Below, in pieces: positions 17,366 through 27,322 of a DNA stretch of 64,000 nucleotides. A model generated the notes under the pieces. It searched no databases, was not told the origin of the DNA, and saw only the letters and a program-made list of their open reading frames with translations. The stretch's first letter is position 1, and every line of letters begins with the position of its first letter. Where the stretch lies: the NCBI RefSeq assembly GCF_023702065.1, contig NZ_QFDM01000003.1:372001-436000 (forward strand). The letters are read 5' to 3'. Both the position numbers and the translations under genes were made by a program. The stretch is from Methanoculleus oceani (GTDB lineage Archaea > Halobacteriota > Methanomicrobia > Methanomicrobiales > Methanoculleaceae).

Positions 17366-17904
17366 ACCTGACGACACCGCTCGGCGACGAGGTTCTCTCG
17401 CTCCGGGCGGGCGACAGGGTAACCCTCTCCGGGACGATCTACACCGCCCGGGACGAGGCCCACCTGCGGATGATGAAGGAAGGCATCCCTTTCGAACCGG
17501 AGGGCGCCGTTGTCTACCACTGCGGCCCGGTGGTGCAGGACGGCCGGCTCGTCGTTGCCGGGCCCACCACGTCCGCCCGGATGGACGCCCTCACGGGATT
17601 CCTCATCGACGCAGGCGTCCGCGCCCTCGTCGGCAAAGGCGGGATGGGGCCTGAAGTGGTCGAGCAACTCCGGGGGCGCGCCGTCTACCTCGCGCTCACG
17701 GGGGGCTGCGCCGCGCTTGCCGCCGCCCGTATGAGCCTTAAAGGCGTCCATTTCGAAGATCTCGGCATGGCCGAGGCGGTCTGGGTCATCGAGGCTGATT
17801 GCCTGCCGCTGACGGTCGGGATCGACGCCCACGGCGGCGATCTCTTCGAGGCCGTACGCGAGAAAGCGAAAACACAATTTCACCAGCGATTCAATACCAG
17901 GTAG
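17362..17904 (+). CDS. fumB: Class I fumarate hydratase, beta (C-terminal) subunit
   Basis: 180 residues. The start is a TTG at 17362 that overlaps the alpha stop (TTGA) and is preceded by a near-perfect GGAGGTG at 17350-17356. The open frame extends upstream to an ATG inside the alpha gene, but that has no such site. The swivelling domain carries substrate-binding motifs, for example VYHCGPVV and GKGGMGPEVVEQL. It acts with the alpha subunit as in other two-gene archaeal fumarases. Confidence 0.93.
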   Translation: MNLTTPLGDEVLSLRAGDRVTLSGTIYTARDEAHLRMMKEGIPFEPEGAVVYHCGPVVQDGRLVVAGPTTSARMDALTGFLIDAGVRALVGKGGMGPEVVEQLRGRAVYLALTGGCAALAAARMSLKGVHFEDLGMAEAVWVIEADCLPLTVGIDAHGGDLFEAVREKAKTQFHQRFNTR

Positions 17905-17915
17905 GATACCGTCTC

Positions 17916-18188
17916 ATGAAACTCGTCATCGATGAAAGCCGCTGCAAAGGATGCAATCTCTGCGTGCTGGTCTGCCCCTACGGGATCTTTCGGGAAGGGA
18001 CGGAGCTCAACAGCCGGGGAATTGTCGCCCCGGTCCTCGACCGCCCCGAACGGTGCACGAACTGCAGGCTGCAGGCCCTCTACGGGCGGATGCTCTGCGG
18101 GGTCTGCCACATGATCTGCCCCGACCAGGCAATCTCCTGGATCGACGAGAAGCCGTTTGAGCCTCATCGGGTGGAGGTGGAATTTTGA
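17916..18188 (+). CDS. korD: 2-oxoglutarate:ferredoxin oxidoreductase, ferredoxin-like delta subunit
   Basis: About 90 residues from ATG 17916. Eight cysteines are arranged as two clusters: CKGCNLCVLVCP near residues 10-21, and a divergent second set CTNC...CGVCHMICP in which the first CxxC is separated from the rest by a 13-residue insert. It passes electrons between ferredoxin and the alpha/beta catalytic core. The open frame reaching back to 17799 is the fumarase shadow. The stop overlaps the TTG start of korA by four bases. Confidence 0.9.
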   Translation: MKLVIDESRCKGCNLCVLVCPYGIFREGTELNSRGIVAPVLDRPERCTNCRLQALYGRMLCGVCHMICPDQAISWIDEKPFEPHRVEVEF

Positions 18189-19285
18189 GCAGAGTTGAGT
18201 TCATGCAGGGGAATGTCGCCTGTGCGGAGGGCGCGCTCGCCGCCGGATGCCGGTTCTTCGGCGGCTACCCGATCACGCCGTCGACTGAGATAGCCGAGAC
18301 CATGGCCCGGAGGCTCCCGAAGGCCGGCGGGGTCTTCACCTCCATGGAGGACGAACTCGCGAGCATCGCCGCGGTGATCGGCGCCGCCTGGACGGGAGTC
18401 CGGGCCATGACCGCGACGAGCGGCCCCGGGTTCTCGCTGATGATGGAGAACATCGGCTACGCGGCCATGACCGAGACGCCGTGCGTCATCGTCAACATCC
18501 AGCGGGGCGGCCCGAGCACCGGCCAGCCAACGCGGGCGGCCCAGGGGGACATGCTCCAGTGCCGGTTCGGGTCGCACGGCGACTACAGCACCATCGCGAT
18601 CACCCCGAACTCCGTCCAGGAGATGTTCGACCTGACGGTGAAGGCGTTCGACCTCGCGGACCGGTTCAGGGTCCCCACCTTCCTGATGGCCGACGAGATC
18701 GTCGGCCACATGCGGGAGCGGGTGACCATCCCCGATGCGGTCGAGGTCGAACGCCCCCGCCCCCTCGCGGATGGGAGCCTCCCGTTCGAAGCGGGGGACA
18801 ACGGGATCCCCGGGTTCGCACCCTTCGGCTCGGGGAGATCCGTCCACGTGACCGGCCTCACCCACGACGAGCGGGGCTACCCGGACACGACCGATCCCGA
18901 GGCGCACGATAAGCTCGTGCGGCGGCTGGTCGCCAAGATCGAGTCGGCCCGCCGCGAGATCGCCGACTACGAGGTCGTGAACCCCGACGCCGAGACGGTC
19001 TTCGTCACCTACGGCCCGCCGTCGCGGACGGTGGAGCAGGTGATGCGCGATCGGCCCGACGACTCGATCGGTCATTTGCGCCTCCGGGTCGTCTGGCCGT
19101 TCCCTGAGTTCGCCCTGCAGGTCTTCCCGAACGCCAGGGTCTTCCTGATGCCGGAACTGAACATGGGCCAGATGGTGCGGGAGGTCCAGCGCCACGTGGA
19201 TCAGCCGGTCATCTCCATCCCGAAGATCGGCGGCGAACTGCATACCCCCGCCGAACTCGTGCGGGCACTGGAGGTGTACCGATGA
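18185..19285 (+). CDS. korA: 2-oxoglutarate:ferredoxin oxidoreductase, alpha subunit
   Basis: 366 residues. TTG start at 18185, overlapping the korD stop (TTGA) and preceded by GGAGGTGG at 18172-18179. It carries the pyrimidine-binding half of the thiamine-diphosphate site: GYPITPSTEI near residue 29, then the TSGPGFSLM and NIQRGGPSTG segments typical of 2-oxoacid oxidoreductase alpha chains. The four-subunit form with separate korC and korD is typical of methanogens, where it makes 2-oxoglutarate from succinyl-CoA with reduced ferredoxin. Confidence 0.94.
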   Translation: MSRVEFMQGNVACAEGALAAGCRFFGGYPITPSTEIAETMARRLPKAGGVFTSMEDELASIAAVIGAAWTGVRAMTATSGPGFSLMMENIGYAAMTETPCVIVNIQRGGPSTGQPTRAAQGDMLQCRFGSHGDYSTIAITPNSVQEMFDLTVKAFDLADRFRVPTFLMADEIVGHMRERVTIPDAVEVERPRPLADGSLPFEAGDNGIPGFAPFGSGRSVHVTGLTHDERGYPDTTDPEAHDKLVRRLVAKIESARREIADYEVVNPDAETVFVTYGPPSRTVEQVMRDRPDDSIGHLRLRVVWPFPEFALQVFPNARVFLMPELNMGQMVREVQRHVDQPVISIPKIGGELHTPAELVRALEVYR

Positions 19286-20070
19286 TCGCGCCCGACTGGT
19301 TCCGGGAGGACCGCCTGCCCCACATCTACTGCACCGGGTGCGGCAACGGGACGGTTATCAACTGCACCCTCGCGGCGGTCGAGGAGATGGGCTGGAAACG
19401 TGAAGAGACGGTCTTCGTCTCCGGGATCGGGTGCTCTTCCCGCGCTCCCGGCTACATCCTCACCGACTCGCTCCACACCACCCACGGGCGGGCGCTCGCG
19501 TTCGCCACCGGGGTGAAGATGGCACGGCCGGACTTAAACGTCGTCGTCTTCACCGGCGACGGGGATCTTGCCGCCATCGGCGGGAACCACTTCATCCACG
19601 CCTGCCGCAGGAACGTGGACCTGACCGTGGTCTGCATGAACAACCAGATCTACGGCATGACCGGCGGGCAGGGGAGTCCGACGACGCCGCTCGGGGCCGT
19701 CTCGACGACGACGCCCTACGGGATGAGCGAACCGGCCTTCGACCTCGCGGAACTCGCCGTCGCCGCCGGCGCAAACTACGTCGCCCGGTGGACGTCCTAT
19801 CACGTCAAAGAACTCACGAAGGCGGTCGCCGCCGGGATGCAGACGCCGGGGCTCGCGTTTATCGAGGCAAGAACCCAGTGCCCGACCAACTACGGCCGCC
19901 ACAACAAACTCCGGCGGGTCCAGGATATGATCGAGTATCTCCGGAGCCACGCGATGCTCGTCGAAAAGCGCGACCGGCTGGTCGGAGAAGGAAAGCCGGT
20001 CCCGGACGGCACCTTCACCGTCGGGGAGCTGGTCCGGCGGAGCCGGCCGGCGATGGGGGTGAAGCGATGA
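19282..20070 (+). CDS. korB: 2-oxoglutarate:ferredoxin oxidoreductase, beta subunit
   Basis: 262 residues. It binds the thiamine-diphosphate pyrophosphate and Mg2+ and one [4Fe-4S] cluster. Visible motifs are YCTGCGNGTV near residue 15, GIGCSSR, THGRALAFATG and GDGDLAAIGGNHFIHACRRN, the ThDP signature GDG...NN (ending at MNNQIYGMTGGQ). The start overlaps the korA stop (ATGA), and its own stop overlaps korC. Confidence 0.95.
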   Translation: MIAPDWFREDRLPHIYCTGCGNGTVINCTLAAVEEMGWKREETVFVSGIGCSSRAPGYILTDSLHTTHGRALAFATGVKMARPDLNVVVFTGDGDLAAIGGNHFIHACRRNVDLTVVCMNNQIYGMTGGQGSPTTPLGAVSTTTPYGMSEPAFDLAELAVAAGANYVARWTSYHVKELTKAVAAGMQTPGLAFIEARTQCPTNYGRHNKLRRVQDMIEYLRSHAMLVEKRDRLVGEGKPVPDGTFTVGELVRRSRPAMGVKR

Positions 20071-20606
20071 GGCACGAAGTCAGGTTCTCGGGATACGGCG
20101 GGCAGGGGATCATCCTCTCCGCAGTCATCCTCGGGCGGGCGGCAGCCCTCTACGACGGCAAGCACGCCGTCCAGACACAGGTCTACGGCCCGGAGGCCCG
20201 GGGCGGGGCCTCGATGGGGCAGGTGGTGATCGACGATGTCCCGATCCTCTACCCCGAGGTGGCCGACCCCGATATCTACGTCATCATGTCCCAGCAGGGA
20301 TTCGAGAAGTATGGGATCCGGGCGCGGGAGGACGCGGTCATGCTCCTTGATTCCGACCTGGTCCGGTCGCGCCCGATCTGCCGCTACTGCGAGGTTCCGG
20401 CGACGGCGGAGGCGAAAAGCACTCTCGGCCGGGAGATCGTGGCGAATATCGTGATGATCGGCGCCCTCGCGACCGCAACCGGGGTCGTGAGCAGGGAGGC
20501 GATCGAGCGTGCGGTGCTCGACAGCGTGCCCAGAGGCACCGAGGACCTGAATCTAAAGGCATTAAAACGGGGATTCGAACTCGGAGAACGAGCGTGTAAC
20601 CTATGA
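20067..20606 (+). CDS. korC: 2-oxoglutarate:ferredoxin oxidoreductase, gamma subunit
   Basis: 179 residues from ATG 20067, overlapping the korB stop. The GYGGQGIILSAVILGRAA segment near residue 10 and QTQVYGPEARGG near 41 are the signatures of the gamma chain, the domain that gates CoA access. The frame open further upstream to 19431 is a korB shadow. The stop is followed, with overlap, by sucC. Confidence 0.94.
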   Translation: MRHEVRFSGYGGQGIILSAVILGRAAALYDGKHAVQTQVYGPEARGGASMGQVVIDDVPILYPEVADPDIYVIMSQQGFEKYGIRAREDAVMLLDSDLVRSRPICRYCEVPATAEAKSTLGREIVANIVMIGALATATGVVSREAIERAVLDSVPRGTEDLNLKALKRGFELGERACNL

Positions 20607-21688
20607 AACTACTGGAATACGAGGCAAAACGGGTCTTTTCGGGGTACGGCATTCCGGTCCCGAAGGGGGTAGTTATACGGGCGCCCGAAGAGATCGCGGC
20701 ACACCTGCCGGAGATCGGCGACAGCGTCGTCCTGAAGGCGCAGGTGGACGTCGGCGGACGCGGAAAGGCCGGCGGCGTCCTGATGGCCGACGATGCGACG
20801 GCGGAAGAGACCGCCCGGGAACTCTTCTCCCGGGAGATCAAGGGCGTCCCGGTCGGGGAGATCCTGGTCGAGGAGCGCCTGGCGATCGAGCACGAGTACT
20901 ACGTCAGCATCGCGGTCGACCGGTCGAGCAGACAGCCGGTGGTCCTCTTCGCGGACGCCGGCGGGGTGGAGATCGAGAATGCGGCGAGAGCGGACGAGTC
21001 CGCGGTGAGGAGGGTCGTCGTATCCCCCCTCCTCCGGGACATCCCGCCGTTCCTGATGCGGGAACTCCTCGGCGGAGCGCCGAAGGAACTCGCCCCCGTC
21101 ATCAACAGCCTCTATCACGTCTTCCAGGAGAAGGATGCCATGCTCGCGGAAGTAAACCCGCTCGTGAAGACGCCGCAAGGGGTCTACGCGGCGGACGCGA
21201 AGCTGATCGTCGACGACAACGCCCTCGCCCGCCAGGGGATAGCGGTCAACCGCGACCTCTCGGAGCGCGAGCGCGAGGCCGAGAAGCACGGCTTCTCCTA
21301 CGTGGAGCTGGACGGGAGCATCGGCGTCATCGGCAACGGCGCCGGGCTCACGATGTCGACGCTCGACCTGATCGAGTACTATCAGGGCAGGGCGGCGAAC
21401 TTCCTCGACGTCGGAGGCGGTGCCGATCAGGAGCGCGTGATGCACGCCGTCCGGCTCGTCGCGAGCATGCCGAAGGTCGCGGTGATCGTGGTCAACCTCC
21501 TCGGCGGCATCACCCGGTGCGACGAGGTGGCGAAGGGGATCATCGCCGCCGGCGTCGCGCCGACGGTCGTCGTCAGGATGGCCGGGACGAACGAGGAGGA
21601 AGGGCGGCGGCTGCTCGCCGAATGCGGCTACCGGATGCTCGAGAGCATGGATGCGGCCGTGAAAGCGGCGATGGAGGTCGCAAAATGA
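20603..21688 (+). CDS. sucC: Succinate-CoA ligase, beta subunit
   Basis: 361 residues, close to the usual 360-390. It has an ATP-grasp fold with the N-terminal LLEYEAKRVFSGYGIPVPKG, the nucleotide-binding KAQVDVGGRGKAGGV, EVNPLV (metal binding), and the C-terminal CoA-ligase domain with NLLGGITRCDEVAKGI. It pairs with sucD to interconvert succinate and succinyl-CoA, supplying the substrate of the Kor complex encoded just upstream. The start overlaps korC by four bases. Confidence 0.95.
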   Translation: MKLLEYEAKRVFSGYGIPVPKGVVIRAPEEIAAHLPEIGDSVVLKAQVDVGGRGKAGGVLMADDATAEETARELFSREIKGVPVGEILVEERLAIEHEYYVSIAVDRSSRQPVVLFADAGGVEIENAARADESAVRRVVVSPLLRDIPPFLMRELLGGAPKELAPVINSLYHVFQEKDAMLAEVNPLVKTPQGVYAADAKLIVDDNALARQGIAVNRDLSEREREAEKHGFSYVELDGSIGVIGNGAGLTMSTLDLIEYYQGRAANFLDVGGGADQERVMHAVRLVASMPKVAVIVVNLLGGITRCDEVAKGIIAAGVAPTVVVRMAGTNEEEGRRLLAECGYRMLESMDAAVKAAMEVAK

Positions 21689-22551
21689 TCTATGGTGACA
21701 AGAATCTCGGCGTGATCGTGCAGAACATCACCGGCAGACAGGGCACGTTCCACACGGAACTGATGAACGCCTACGCGCGCGAGGTCGGCGGCCGGGGCGT
21801 CGTAGCGGGGGTCGCACCCGGGAAGGGGGGCCGGGAGGTCCACGGTGTCCCGGTCTACAACACCGTAAAAGAGGCGCTCCGCGAGCACGACGCGACCGCA
21901 AGCGTCGTCTTCGTCCCGGCAGGCGCTGCCGGCGACTCGGTCATGGAGGCGGCGCACGCGGGGATCGAGCTTGCGGTCGTCATCACCGAGCACATCCCGG
22001 TCCACGATGCTATGAAGGCGATCGCCTACGCGAAACTCCACGACTGCACGGTCATCGGTCCGAACTGCCCGGGACTCCTCTCGCCGGGGGAGTGCAAACT
22101 CGGGATCATGCCGGCCCACCTCGCCACCCGGGGAGAGGTCGGCGTCGTCTCCCGGAGCGGCACCCTCACCTACGAGGTGGTCGACGAGCTCACCCGCGCC
22201 GGCATCGGCCAGAGCACCGTCGTCGGGATCGGCGGCGACCCGGTCATCGGCCAGACGTTCGTGGATGCACTCGCCCGGTTCGAGGACGACCCGCAGACGA
22301 AGGCCGTCGTCGTCATCGGCGAGGTGGGGGGGAACCTCGAAGAGGAAGGGGTCCGGTCGGCCGATCTTCCGGTCGTCACCTACATCGCCGGCGTGAGCGC
22401 CCCGCCCGAGAAGCGTATGGGCCACGCGGGTGCGATCATCGAGGGCGGCGAAGGCGACGCACGGTCCAAGGTCCGGCGGCTCTCCGCCCTCGGTGTCCCG
22501 GTCGCATCCCGGCCCTCGGAGATACCGGGGCTGATCCGCGAGGTGCTATGA
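21685..22551 (+). CDS. sucD: Succinate-CoA ligase, alpha subunit
   Basis: 288 residues, the standard length. The CoA-binding Rossmann domain has [18 protein letters not shown] near the N-terminus. The conserved [19 protein letters not shown] and SRSGTLTYE blocks are present. The phosphohistidine motif is [14 protein letters not shown], which carries the catalytic His. ATG 21685 overlaps the sucC stop; the frame continuing upstream is out of register with that coupling. Its own stop overlaps the start of dacZ. Confidence 0.95.
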   Translation: MIYGDKNLGVIVQNITGRQGTFHTELMNAYAREVGGRGVVAGVAPGKGGREVHGVPVYNTVKEALREHDATASVVFVPAGAAGDSVMEAAHAGIELAVVITEHIPVHDAMKAIAYAKLHDCTVIGPNCPGLLSPGECKLGIMPAHLATRGEVGVVSRSGTLTYEVVDELTRAGIGQSTVVGIGGDPVIGQTFVDALARFEDDPQTKAVVVIGEVGGNLEEEGVRSADLPVVTYIAGVSAPPEKRMGHAGAIIEGGEGDARSKVRRLSALGVPVASRPSEIPGLIREVL

Positions 22552-23360
22552 ACGGCGACCTGATGCTCGCAACCGCCTGCGATGTGGCGGCGAAGATCGG
22601 CGCACTCGCGGTCGTTTCGTTCGTCGATCCGGTCCCGCTCCCCCCGGGGACGCCCGATGTCCCGATCATCCGGGTGCAGGAGCTGCAGCTCGATGTCTTA
22701 AAAGACCTCACCATGCACGACATCCTGGAGGTGAGCGAGCGGCATATGCTGGACGCCGCCGTCCACCTCTATCTCCGGCGGAACCTGGAGACCGGCCTCG
22801 TCGTCGGCGTCTTTCCCTACGCCGTTGTCATCTACGACATCGAGGAGGGAAAGAACTTCATCAACCTCAAGGACTTCTCCGATATCGCCCCCCGCGAGGT
22901 GCTCCACGCAGCCCTCACGCTGGCCCTCGAGATCGCGGTCGAAGGGAGAGAAGGGAGAGCCATCGGCACCGCGTTCATCATCGGAGATCCGGAAGAGATC
23001 TTCCGGCACTCCCACCAGGCGATCCTCAACCCCTACCAGGGGCAGCCCGCCGCCCTCCGGGACATCAAGAACAAGGATAACTGGGAGAGCGTCAAGGAAT
23101 TCGCCCAGCTCGACGGCGTCTTCGTCATCGACAAGAACGGCGAGGTGCGGTCGGCGGGCCGCTACCTGGACGTCACCGGGCGTGGCATTTCTCTTCCCGG
23201 GGGCCTCGGAGGGAGGCACCGCGCAACCGCATCCATCACGCACGAGATCCCGGCCATCGGCATCACGGTCTCCGAGAGCGGAGGCATGGTACGCATCTTC
23301 AGGGACGGAAACTGCAAGATCAGCATCCGTTCCGACATCCGCCTTCGTAGTGACGGTTAG
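22548..23360 (+). CDS. dacZ: Diadenylate cyclase, archaeal DacZ type
   Basis: 270 residues, starting at ATG 22548, which overlaps the sucD stop. An N-terminal domain of about 110 residues precedes a DisA_N catalytic domain. DGVFVIDKNGEVRSAGRYLD (189-208) is the DGA motif region, here with Val in place of Ala. GGRHRATASITHEIPAIGITVSE contains the RHR motif (223-225). It makes cyclic di-AMP from two ATP, a messenger that controls potassium and osmotic balance in archaea. Its place as last gene of the TCA-branch operon is notable. A TATA box follows at once for the next gene, so the operon probably ends here. Confidence 0.93.
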   Translation: MNGDLMLATACDVAAKIGALAVVSFVDPVPLPPGTPDVPIIRVQELQLDVLKDLTMHDILEVSERHMLDAAVHLYLRRNLETGLVVGVFPYAVVIYDIEEGKNFINLKDFSDIAPREVLHAALTLALEIAVEGREGRAIGTAFIIGDPEEIFRHSHQAILNPYQGQPAALRDIKNKDNWESVKEFAQLDGVFVIDKNGEVRSAGRYLDVTGRGISLPGGLGGRHRATASITHEIPAIGITVSESGGMVRIFRDGNCKISIRSDIRLRSDG

Positions 23361-23420
23361 AAATGGTTATATGAATTGCAATCATTTCTCTTATCACACT
23401 TTAGAACTACGGTGGATTTG

Positions 23421-24623
23421 ATGACCAGGAACATCAGCGTAGAAGGGCTTGACCAGATCCCGATCGAGAAGCAGCGGATAGAACTGGTGGAGCGCAAGTG
23501 CCTCGGGCACCCGGACAGCCTCGCAGACGGTATCGCGGAGTCGATCAGCCGGGCGCTCAGCAGGTCGTACCTGGAGGAGTGCGGCAGCGTCCTGCACCAC
23601 AACACCGACCAGGGCGAGGTCGTTGCAGGAGAATCGCTCCCGAAGTTCGGCGGCGGCACGATCACAAAGCCGATCTACTTCCTCATATCGGGCCGGGCCA
23701 CGAAGACCTTCAACGGCGTGAACATCCCCACAGACGCGATCGCCGTCGAGGCGGCACGGGACTACGTCAGGAAGATCCTTCCCGCCATCAACATGGACCG
23801 CGACGTCATCGTCGACTGCCGGATGGGAAAGGGGTCGACCGACCTGCAGGACGTCTTCCGGTCCTGCGAGGGGAAAGTCCCGCGGGCGAACGACACCTCG
23901 TTCGGTGTCGGACACGCGCCGTTCAGCGAGGCGGAGAGCATTGTCAGGGGCGTCGCCGCGTACATCGACAGTACGCTCCGCCCGAAGTATCCCGTCATCG
24001 GCCAGGACTGCAAGATCATGTGCCTGCGTGACGGCGACGCCATCACCCTCACCATAGCGATGGCGTTCGTGGACCGCTACTGCTCGAGCATCGCCGAATA
24101 CATCGAGCAGAAGAACTTCCTGACCGAGCAGATCACGACGGTCGCAAAGCAGTTCACTAAAAGATCGGTCAATGTCGCCATCAACACCGCCGACGACCTC
24201 GAGTGCAGCAGCGTCTTCCTGACGGTCTCAGGGACCTCGGCCGAGATGGGCGACGACGGGTCCGTCGGCCGCGGCAACCGCGCGAACGGGCTGATCACCC
24301 CCAACCGCCCCATGAGCATGGAAGCGACGAGCGGCAAGAACCCGATCAATCACATCGGCAAGATCTACAACCTCCTCGCGACCCAGGTAGCGCAGGACTG
24401 CGTCGCGAAGGTCGACGGCATCGAGGAGATGTACGTCCGCATGCTCTCCCAGATCGGCTATCCTATCGACCAGCCGCACGTGGCAAGCGCCCAGATCCTT
24501 GCAAAGCCCGGCTTTGACATCAAGTCCATAAAGCCCGACGTCGAGGCGATCATCGACGAGTGGCTGGAGAAGACCCCCACCATCACCGAGAAGGTTATCA
24601 GGGGAGAACTCTCTACCTTCTAA
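23421..24623 (+). CDS. mat: S-adenosylmethionine synthetase, archaeal type
   Basis: 400 residues from ATG 23421 (GGTGGA just upstream); the in-frame upstream start at 23376 lies within the likely leader. A TATA box TTATATGA sits at 23366-23373. Archaeal MAT differs from bacterial MetK, and its blocks are clear here: [17 protein letters not shown] near residues 24-40, [25 protein letters not shown], and [18 protein letters not shown] near 277. It makes SAM from methionine and ATP, needed for the radical-SAM and methyltransferase genes in this window. Confidence 0.96.
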   Translation: MTRNISVEGLDQIPIEKQRIELVERKCLGHPDSLADGIAESISRALSRSYLEECGSVLHHNTDQGEVVAGESLPKFGGGTITKPIYFLISGRATKTFNGVNIPTDAIAVEAARDYVRKILPAINMDRDVIVDCRMGKGSTDLQDVFRSCEGKVPRANDTSFGVGHAPFSEAESIVRGVAAYIDSTLRPKYPVIGQDCKIMCLRDGDAITLTIAMAFVDRYCSSIAEYIEQKNFLTEQITTVAKQFTKRSVNVAINTADDLECSSVFLTVSGTSAEMGDDGSVGRGNRANGLITPNRPMSMEATSGKNPINHIGKIYNLLATQVAQDCVAKVDGIEEMYVRMLSQIGYPIDQPHVASAQILAKPGFDIKSIKPDVEAIIDEWLEKTPTITEKVIRGELSTF

Positions 24624-24654
24624 CCTTCCCGGTTTTTCGGAGTTGTTGTAACCC

Positions 24655-25557
24655 ATGAGTAAACCGTCATCCCGGCATCCCGTGCCCGGACCCGGGCTCG
24701 TCCGTCTTGCCATCCCGAACAAAGGGAGAATCGCGCAGCCCATCAACGAGTTGATCGAGAAGAGCGGCCTCCACCTGGCCGAAGGCGGGAGCGAGCGAAG
24801 GCTCATCACCCGGACCCGGGACCCGAACGTGGAGATCCTCTTCGCCCGCCCGATCGATATACCGGAGTACGTGGCGAGCGGAGTCGCCGATCTCGGCATT
24901 ACCGGGAGGGATATGGTCATGGAGCGGGGTTCAATGGTCGAGCAGGTCCTCGACCTGCAGACCGGCAGGGCCACGCTCGTCGTCGCCGTGCCGGAGGAGT
25001 CCGATATCGAGACGGTCGCCGACCTTGCGGGGGCAAAGGTGGCGACCGAGTTCCCGTCGATCACCCGCTCGTTCTTCGCCGGGCACGGGGTCGCCGTCAC
25101 GATCGTGACCGTGGGCGGGGCATGCGAGGCGACGCCGCACCTCGGGATCGCCGACGCCATCGTCGACCTCTCCTCCTCGGGGACGACCCTCCGGACGAAC
25201 CATCTCCGCGTCATCGACGAGGTCCTCGCCTCCACGACGATCCTGGTGGCGAATCCCGCCTCGCTCACGGCTAAACGCGAGAAGATCGACGAGATCGTTC
25301 TCGCCCTAGAGAGCGTCATCCGGGCGAAGGGGCAGTGCTACCTGATGATGAACGTCCACCGGAGCGCTCTTGCGGACGTGAGAGAGGTGCTGCCCGGCCT
25401 CTCCGGTCCGACGGTGATGGACGTGGCATCCGACGAGAATCTGGTCGCCGTTCACGCCGTCGTGAAAGAGGAACGGGTCTACCAGTTGATCAACCAGTTA
25501 AAACGCGCTGGCGCAAAAGACATATTAGTCATGCCCATCGAACGGATCATACGCTGA
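24655..25557 (+). CDS. hisG: ATP phosphoribosyltransferase, long form
   Basis: 300 residues, first step of histidine synthesis. The catalytic domain has [21 protein letters not shown] near residue 19, [18 protein letters not shown] and the PRPP loop near [12 protein letters not shown]-terminal ACT-like regulatory domain follows (about 215-300), so this is the long, histidine-inhibited form that does not need HisZ. The start ATG 24655 has GGAG upstream in the short gap after mat. HisA follows after four bases. Confidence 0.94.
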   Translation: MSKPSSRHPVPGPGLVRLAIPNKGRIAQPINELIEKSGLHLAEGGSERRLITRTRDPNVEILFARPIDIPEYVASGVADLGITGRDMVMERGSMVEQVLDLQTGRATLVVAVPEESDIETVADLAGAKVATEFPSITRSFFAGHGVAVTIVTVGGACEATPHLGIADAIVDLSSSGTTLRTNHLRVIDEVLASTTILVANPASLTAKREKIDEIVLALESVIRAKGQCYLMMNVHRSALADVREVLPGLSGPTVMDVASDENLVAVHAVVKEERVYQLINQLKRAGAKDILVMPIERIIR

Positions 25558-25561
25558 GAGC

Positions 25562-26281
25562 ATGGAGATCTATCCTGCAGTTGATATCCTAGACGGGCGG
25601 TGCGTGCAGCTCGTGCAGGGGCGGCCGGAGGCGGCGACGGTCTACGGCGATCCGGCCGCCTGGGCGCACCGGTGGCTGGATCAGGGAGCGGACGGCCTGC
25701 ACGTCGTCAACCTCGACGGGGCGTTCGGCCGGGCGCAGAGGAATGCCGACCTGATCCGGGCCTTCACCCGCGAGACGGAGACGTTCATCGAACTCGGCGG
25801 CGGTATCAGGAGCGTGGAGGATGCCGCGGGATGGCTTGATGCAGGCGTCGACCGGGTGATCCTCTCGACCCTGGCTGTCCGGTCGCCGGATGTCATCCGG
25901 ACGCTTGCCGAAGAGTTCGGCGGCGAGCGGGTCATGGCGGGGATCGATGCCCGGGGAGGCGAGGTGATGATCGAGGGATGGGAGCGCCCTGCCGGGAGTT
26001 ACCTCTCCTGGGCGGAGCGGTTCGAGGACCTCGGCGCGGGATCGCTCCTCTACACGAACGTGGACGTGGAGGGGCTCCAGCAGGGGATCGCTATCGAACC
26101 CGTGACGGACCTCCTCGCGAGAGCGGGGGTCCCGGTCGTCGTCTCGGGCGGGATCTCGAGTCCCGGGGACGTCGCAGCGCTCCGGGAGGCGGGAGCGGCC
26201 GGGGCGGTCCTCGGGTCGGCTCTCTACGCCGGGAAGGTGCGGCTTTCGGAGGCCATGGAGGCGGCGCATGCGGCAGAGTGA
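25562..26281 (+). CDS. hisA: ProFAR isomerase
   Basis: 239 residues with the TIM-barrel HisA pattern: [17 protein letters not shown] at the N-terminus, catalytic Asp in that first block, [29 protein letters not shown] in the middle, and [30 protein letters not shown] at the phosphate site. It isomerises ProFAR to PRFAR. It overlaps hisB by 14 bases and lies four bases after hisG. Confidence 0.95.
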   Translation: MEIYPAVDILDGRCVQLVQGRPEAATVYGDPAAWAHRWLDQGADGLHVVNLDGAFGRAQRNADLIRAFTRETETFIELGGGIRSVEDAAGWLDAGVDRVILSTLAVRSPDVIRTLAEEFGGERVMAGIDARGGEVMIEGWERPAGSYLSWAERFEDLGAGSLLYTNVDVEGLQQGIAIEPVTDLLARAGVPVVVSGGISSPGDVAALREAGAAGAVLGSALYAGKVRLSEAMEAAHAAE

Positions 26282-26849
26282 GGTTCACCGGACCACGAAG
26301 GAGACCGATATCAGCCTCTCCCTCGACCTCGACGGCACCGGGGCAGGGACCATCGCGACCGGGATGCCGTTTTTCGACCACATGCTCGCGTCGTTTGCCC
26401 GCCACGGCCACATAGACCTCACCGTCCGGGCGACCGGCGACCTCGGGGTGGACCCCCATCACACCATCGAGGACATCGGGATCGTCCTCGGGATGGCCCT
26501 TGCCGAAGCGGTCGGCGACGGGAGAAGTATCACCAGATTCGCCGACGCCGCCGTCCCGATGGACGAGGCGCTCGCCCGGGTGGCGCTTGATCTGGGGGGC
26601 CGGGGCTACCTCGTCTTCGAGGCCGCCTTCTCGCCGGCGGGCCCGGGCGGTATTCCCGGCGACCTCATCGAGCACTTCTTCTACAGCCTCTGCACCAACG
26701 CCGGCATCACCGCCCACATCATGGTCACGGGCAGGAACGACCACCATATCTGCGAGGCGGCGTTCAAGGCGTTTGCACGGGCGCTACGGGCGGCCGTGGC
26801 TGTCGACCCCACGGTAGGCGACGTGCCGAGCACCAAAGGCACGCTGTGA
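26268..26849 (+). CDS. hisB: Imidazoleglycerol-phosphate dehydratase
   Basis: 193 residues, the monofunctional archaeal form without a phosphatase domain. The manganese-binding histidine motifs are [43 protein letters not shown] and [13 protein letters not shown]. It is the last gene of the hisG-hisA-hisB cluster. A run of Ts follows the stop (near 26867-26873) and may end transcription. The other his genes are not in this window. Confidence 0.95.
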   Translation: MRQSEVHRTTKETDISLSLDLDGTGAGTIATGMPFFDHMLASFARHGHIDLTVRATGDLGVDPHHTIEDIGIVLGMALAEAVGDGRSITRFADAAVPMDEALARVALDLGGRGYLVFEAAFSPAGPGGIPGDLIEHFFYSLCTNAGITAHIMVTGRNDHHICEAAFKAFARALRAAVAVDPTVGDVPSTKGTL

Positions 26850-27322
26850 GCCGGGAGAGACAACTTTTTTTGACCGGGGCAGGGCCCGGCTTCTCCGGGA
26901 GAGAAGAGACCTCACCCCGACAACCACGTATCGGCCTCTAAGACCTGCGTTATACGACGGACGCCTGATTCTACCATACCGGGGCATAACCGGGCTGAAA
27001 TCGAAGATAGAAGTGTCTGACACCTTATCACCGGCCTGGATACCATGTGTGCAACACGGGATGTTTCCGGGACGTCTCCAATATCCGCCATGGTCCGGTT
27101 TACCGGGACAGATCCGGGGATGAACCGGTCCAGGCTCCCGGCCCTTCAGCCGGTCAAAACTTCGGGTCCATTATGCCCTAATTCCCGGAACAACGGTCAC
27201 GATGCCGTCCACAGGGAGACCGGTGAAAACGTCCGGCGGCCGTGATGCATAACTGCCGGAGGATAGATCAGAGAAGGGGGGCTCGGAGGGCCCCCCGGTA
27301 AGAATAAGAGAGGACGGTCGAT
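26850..27322. other. Intergenic region with no convincing gene
   Basis: 473 bases between convergent hisB and histone genes. Short open frames here (27045-27245 forward and others) have no coding character. It has a poly-T stretch after hisB and the histone terminator hairpin at the right end. I see no RNA gene or repeat array. Recurrent CCGG-rich short motifs give it a degraded look, and decayed coding sequence is possible. Confidence 0.5.
27276..27296 (-). terminator. Hairpin terminator of the histone gene
   Basis: Perfect 7-bp stem GGGGGGC / GCCCCCC (27276-27282 with 27290-27296) around a 7-base loop, about 25 bases past the histone stop. On the minus strand it is followed by TTCTCT rather than a pure T run. 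Confidence 0.55.

Noticed and set aside
27045-27245. 66-residue forward ORF
   Set aside because: Low-complexity, no ribosome-binding site, no family pattern; likely chance.
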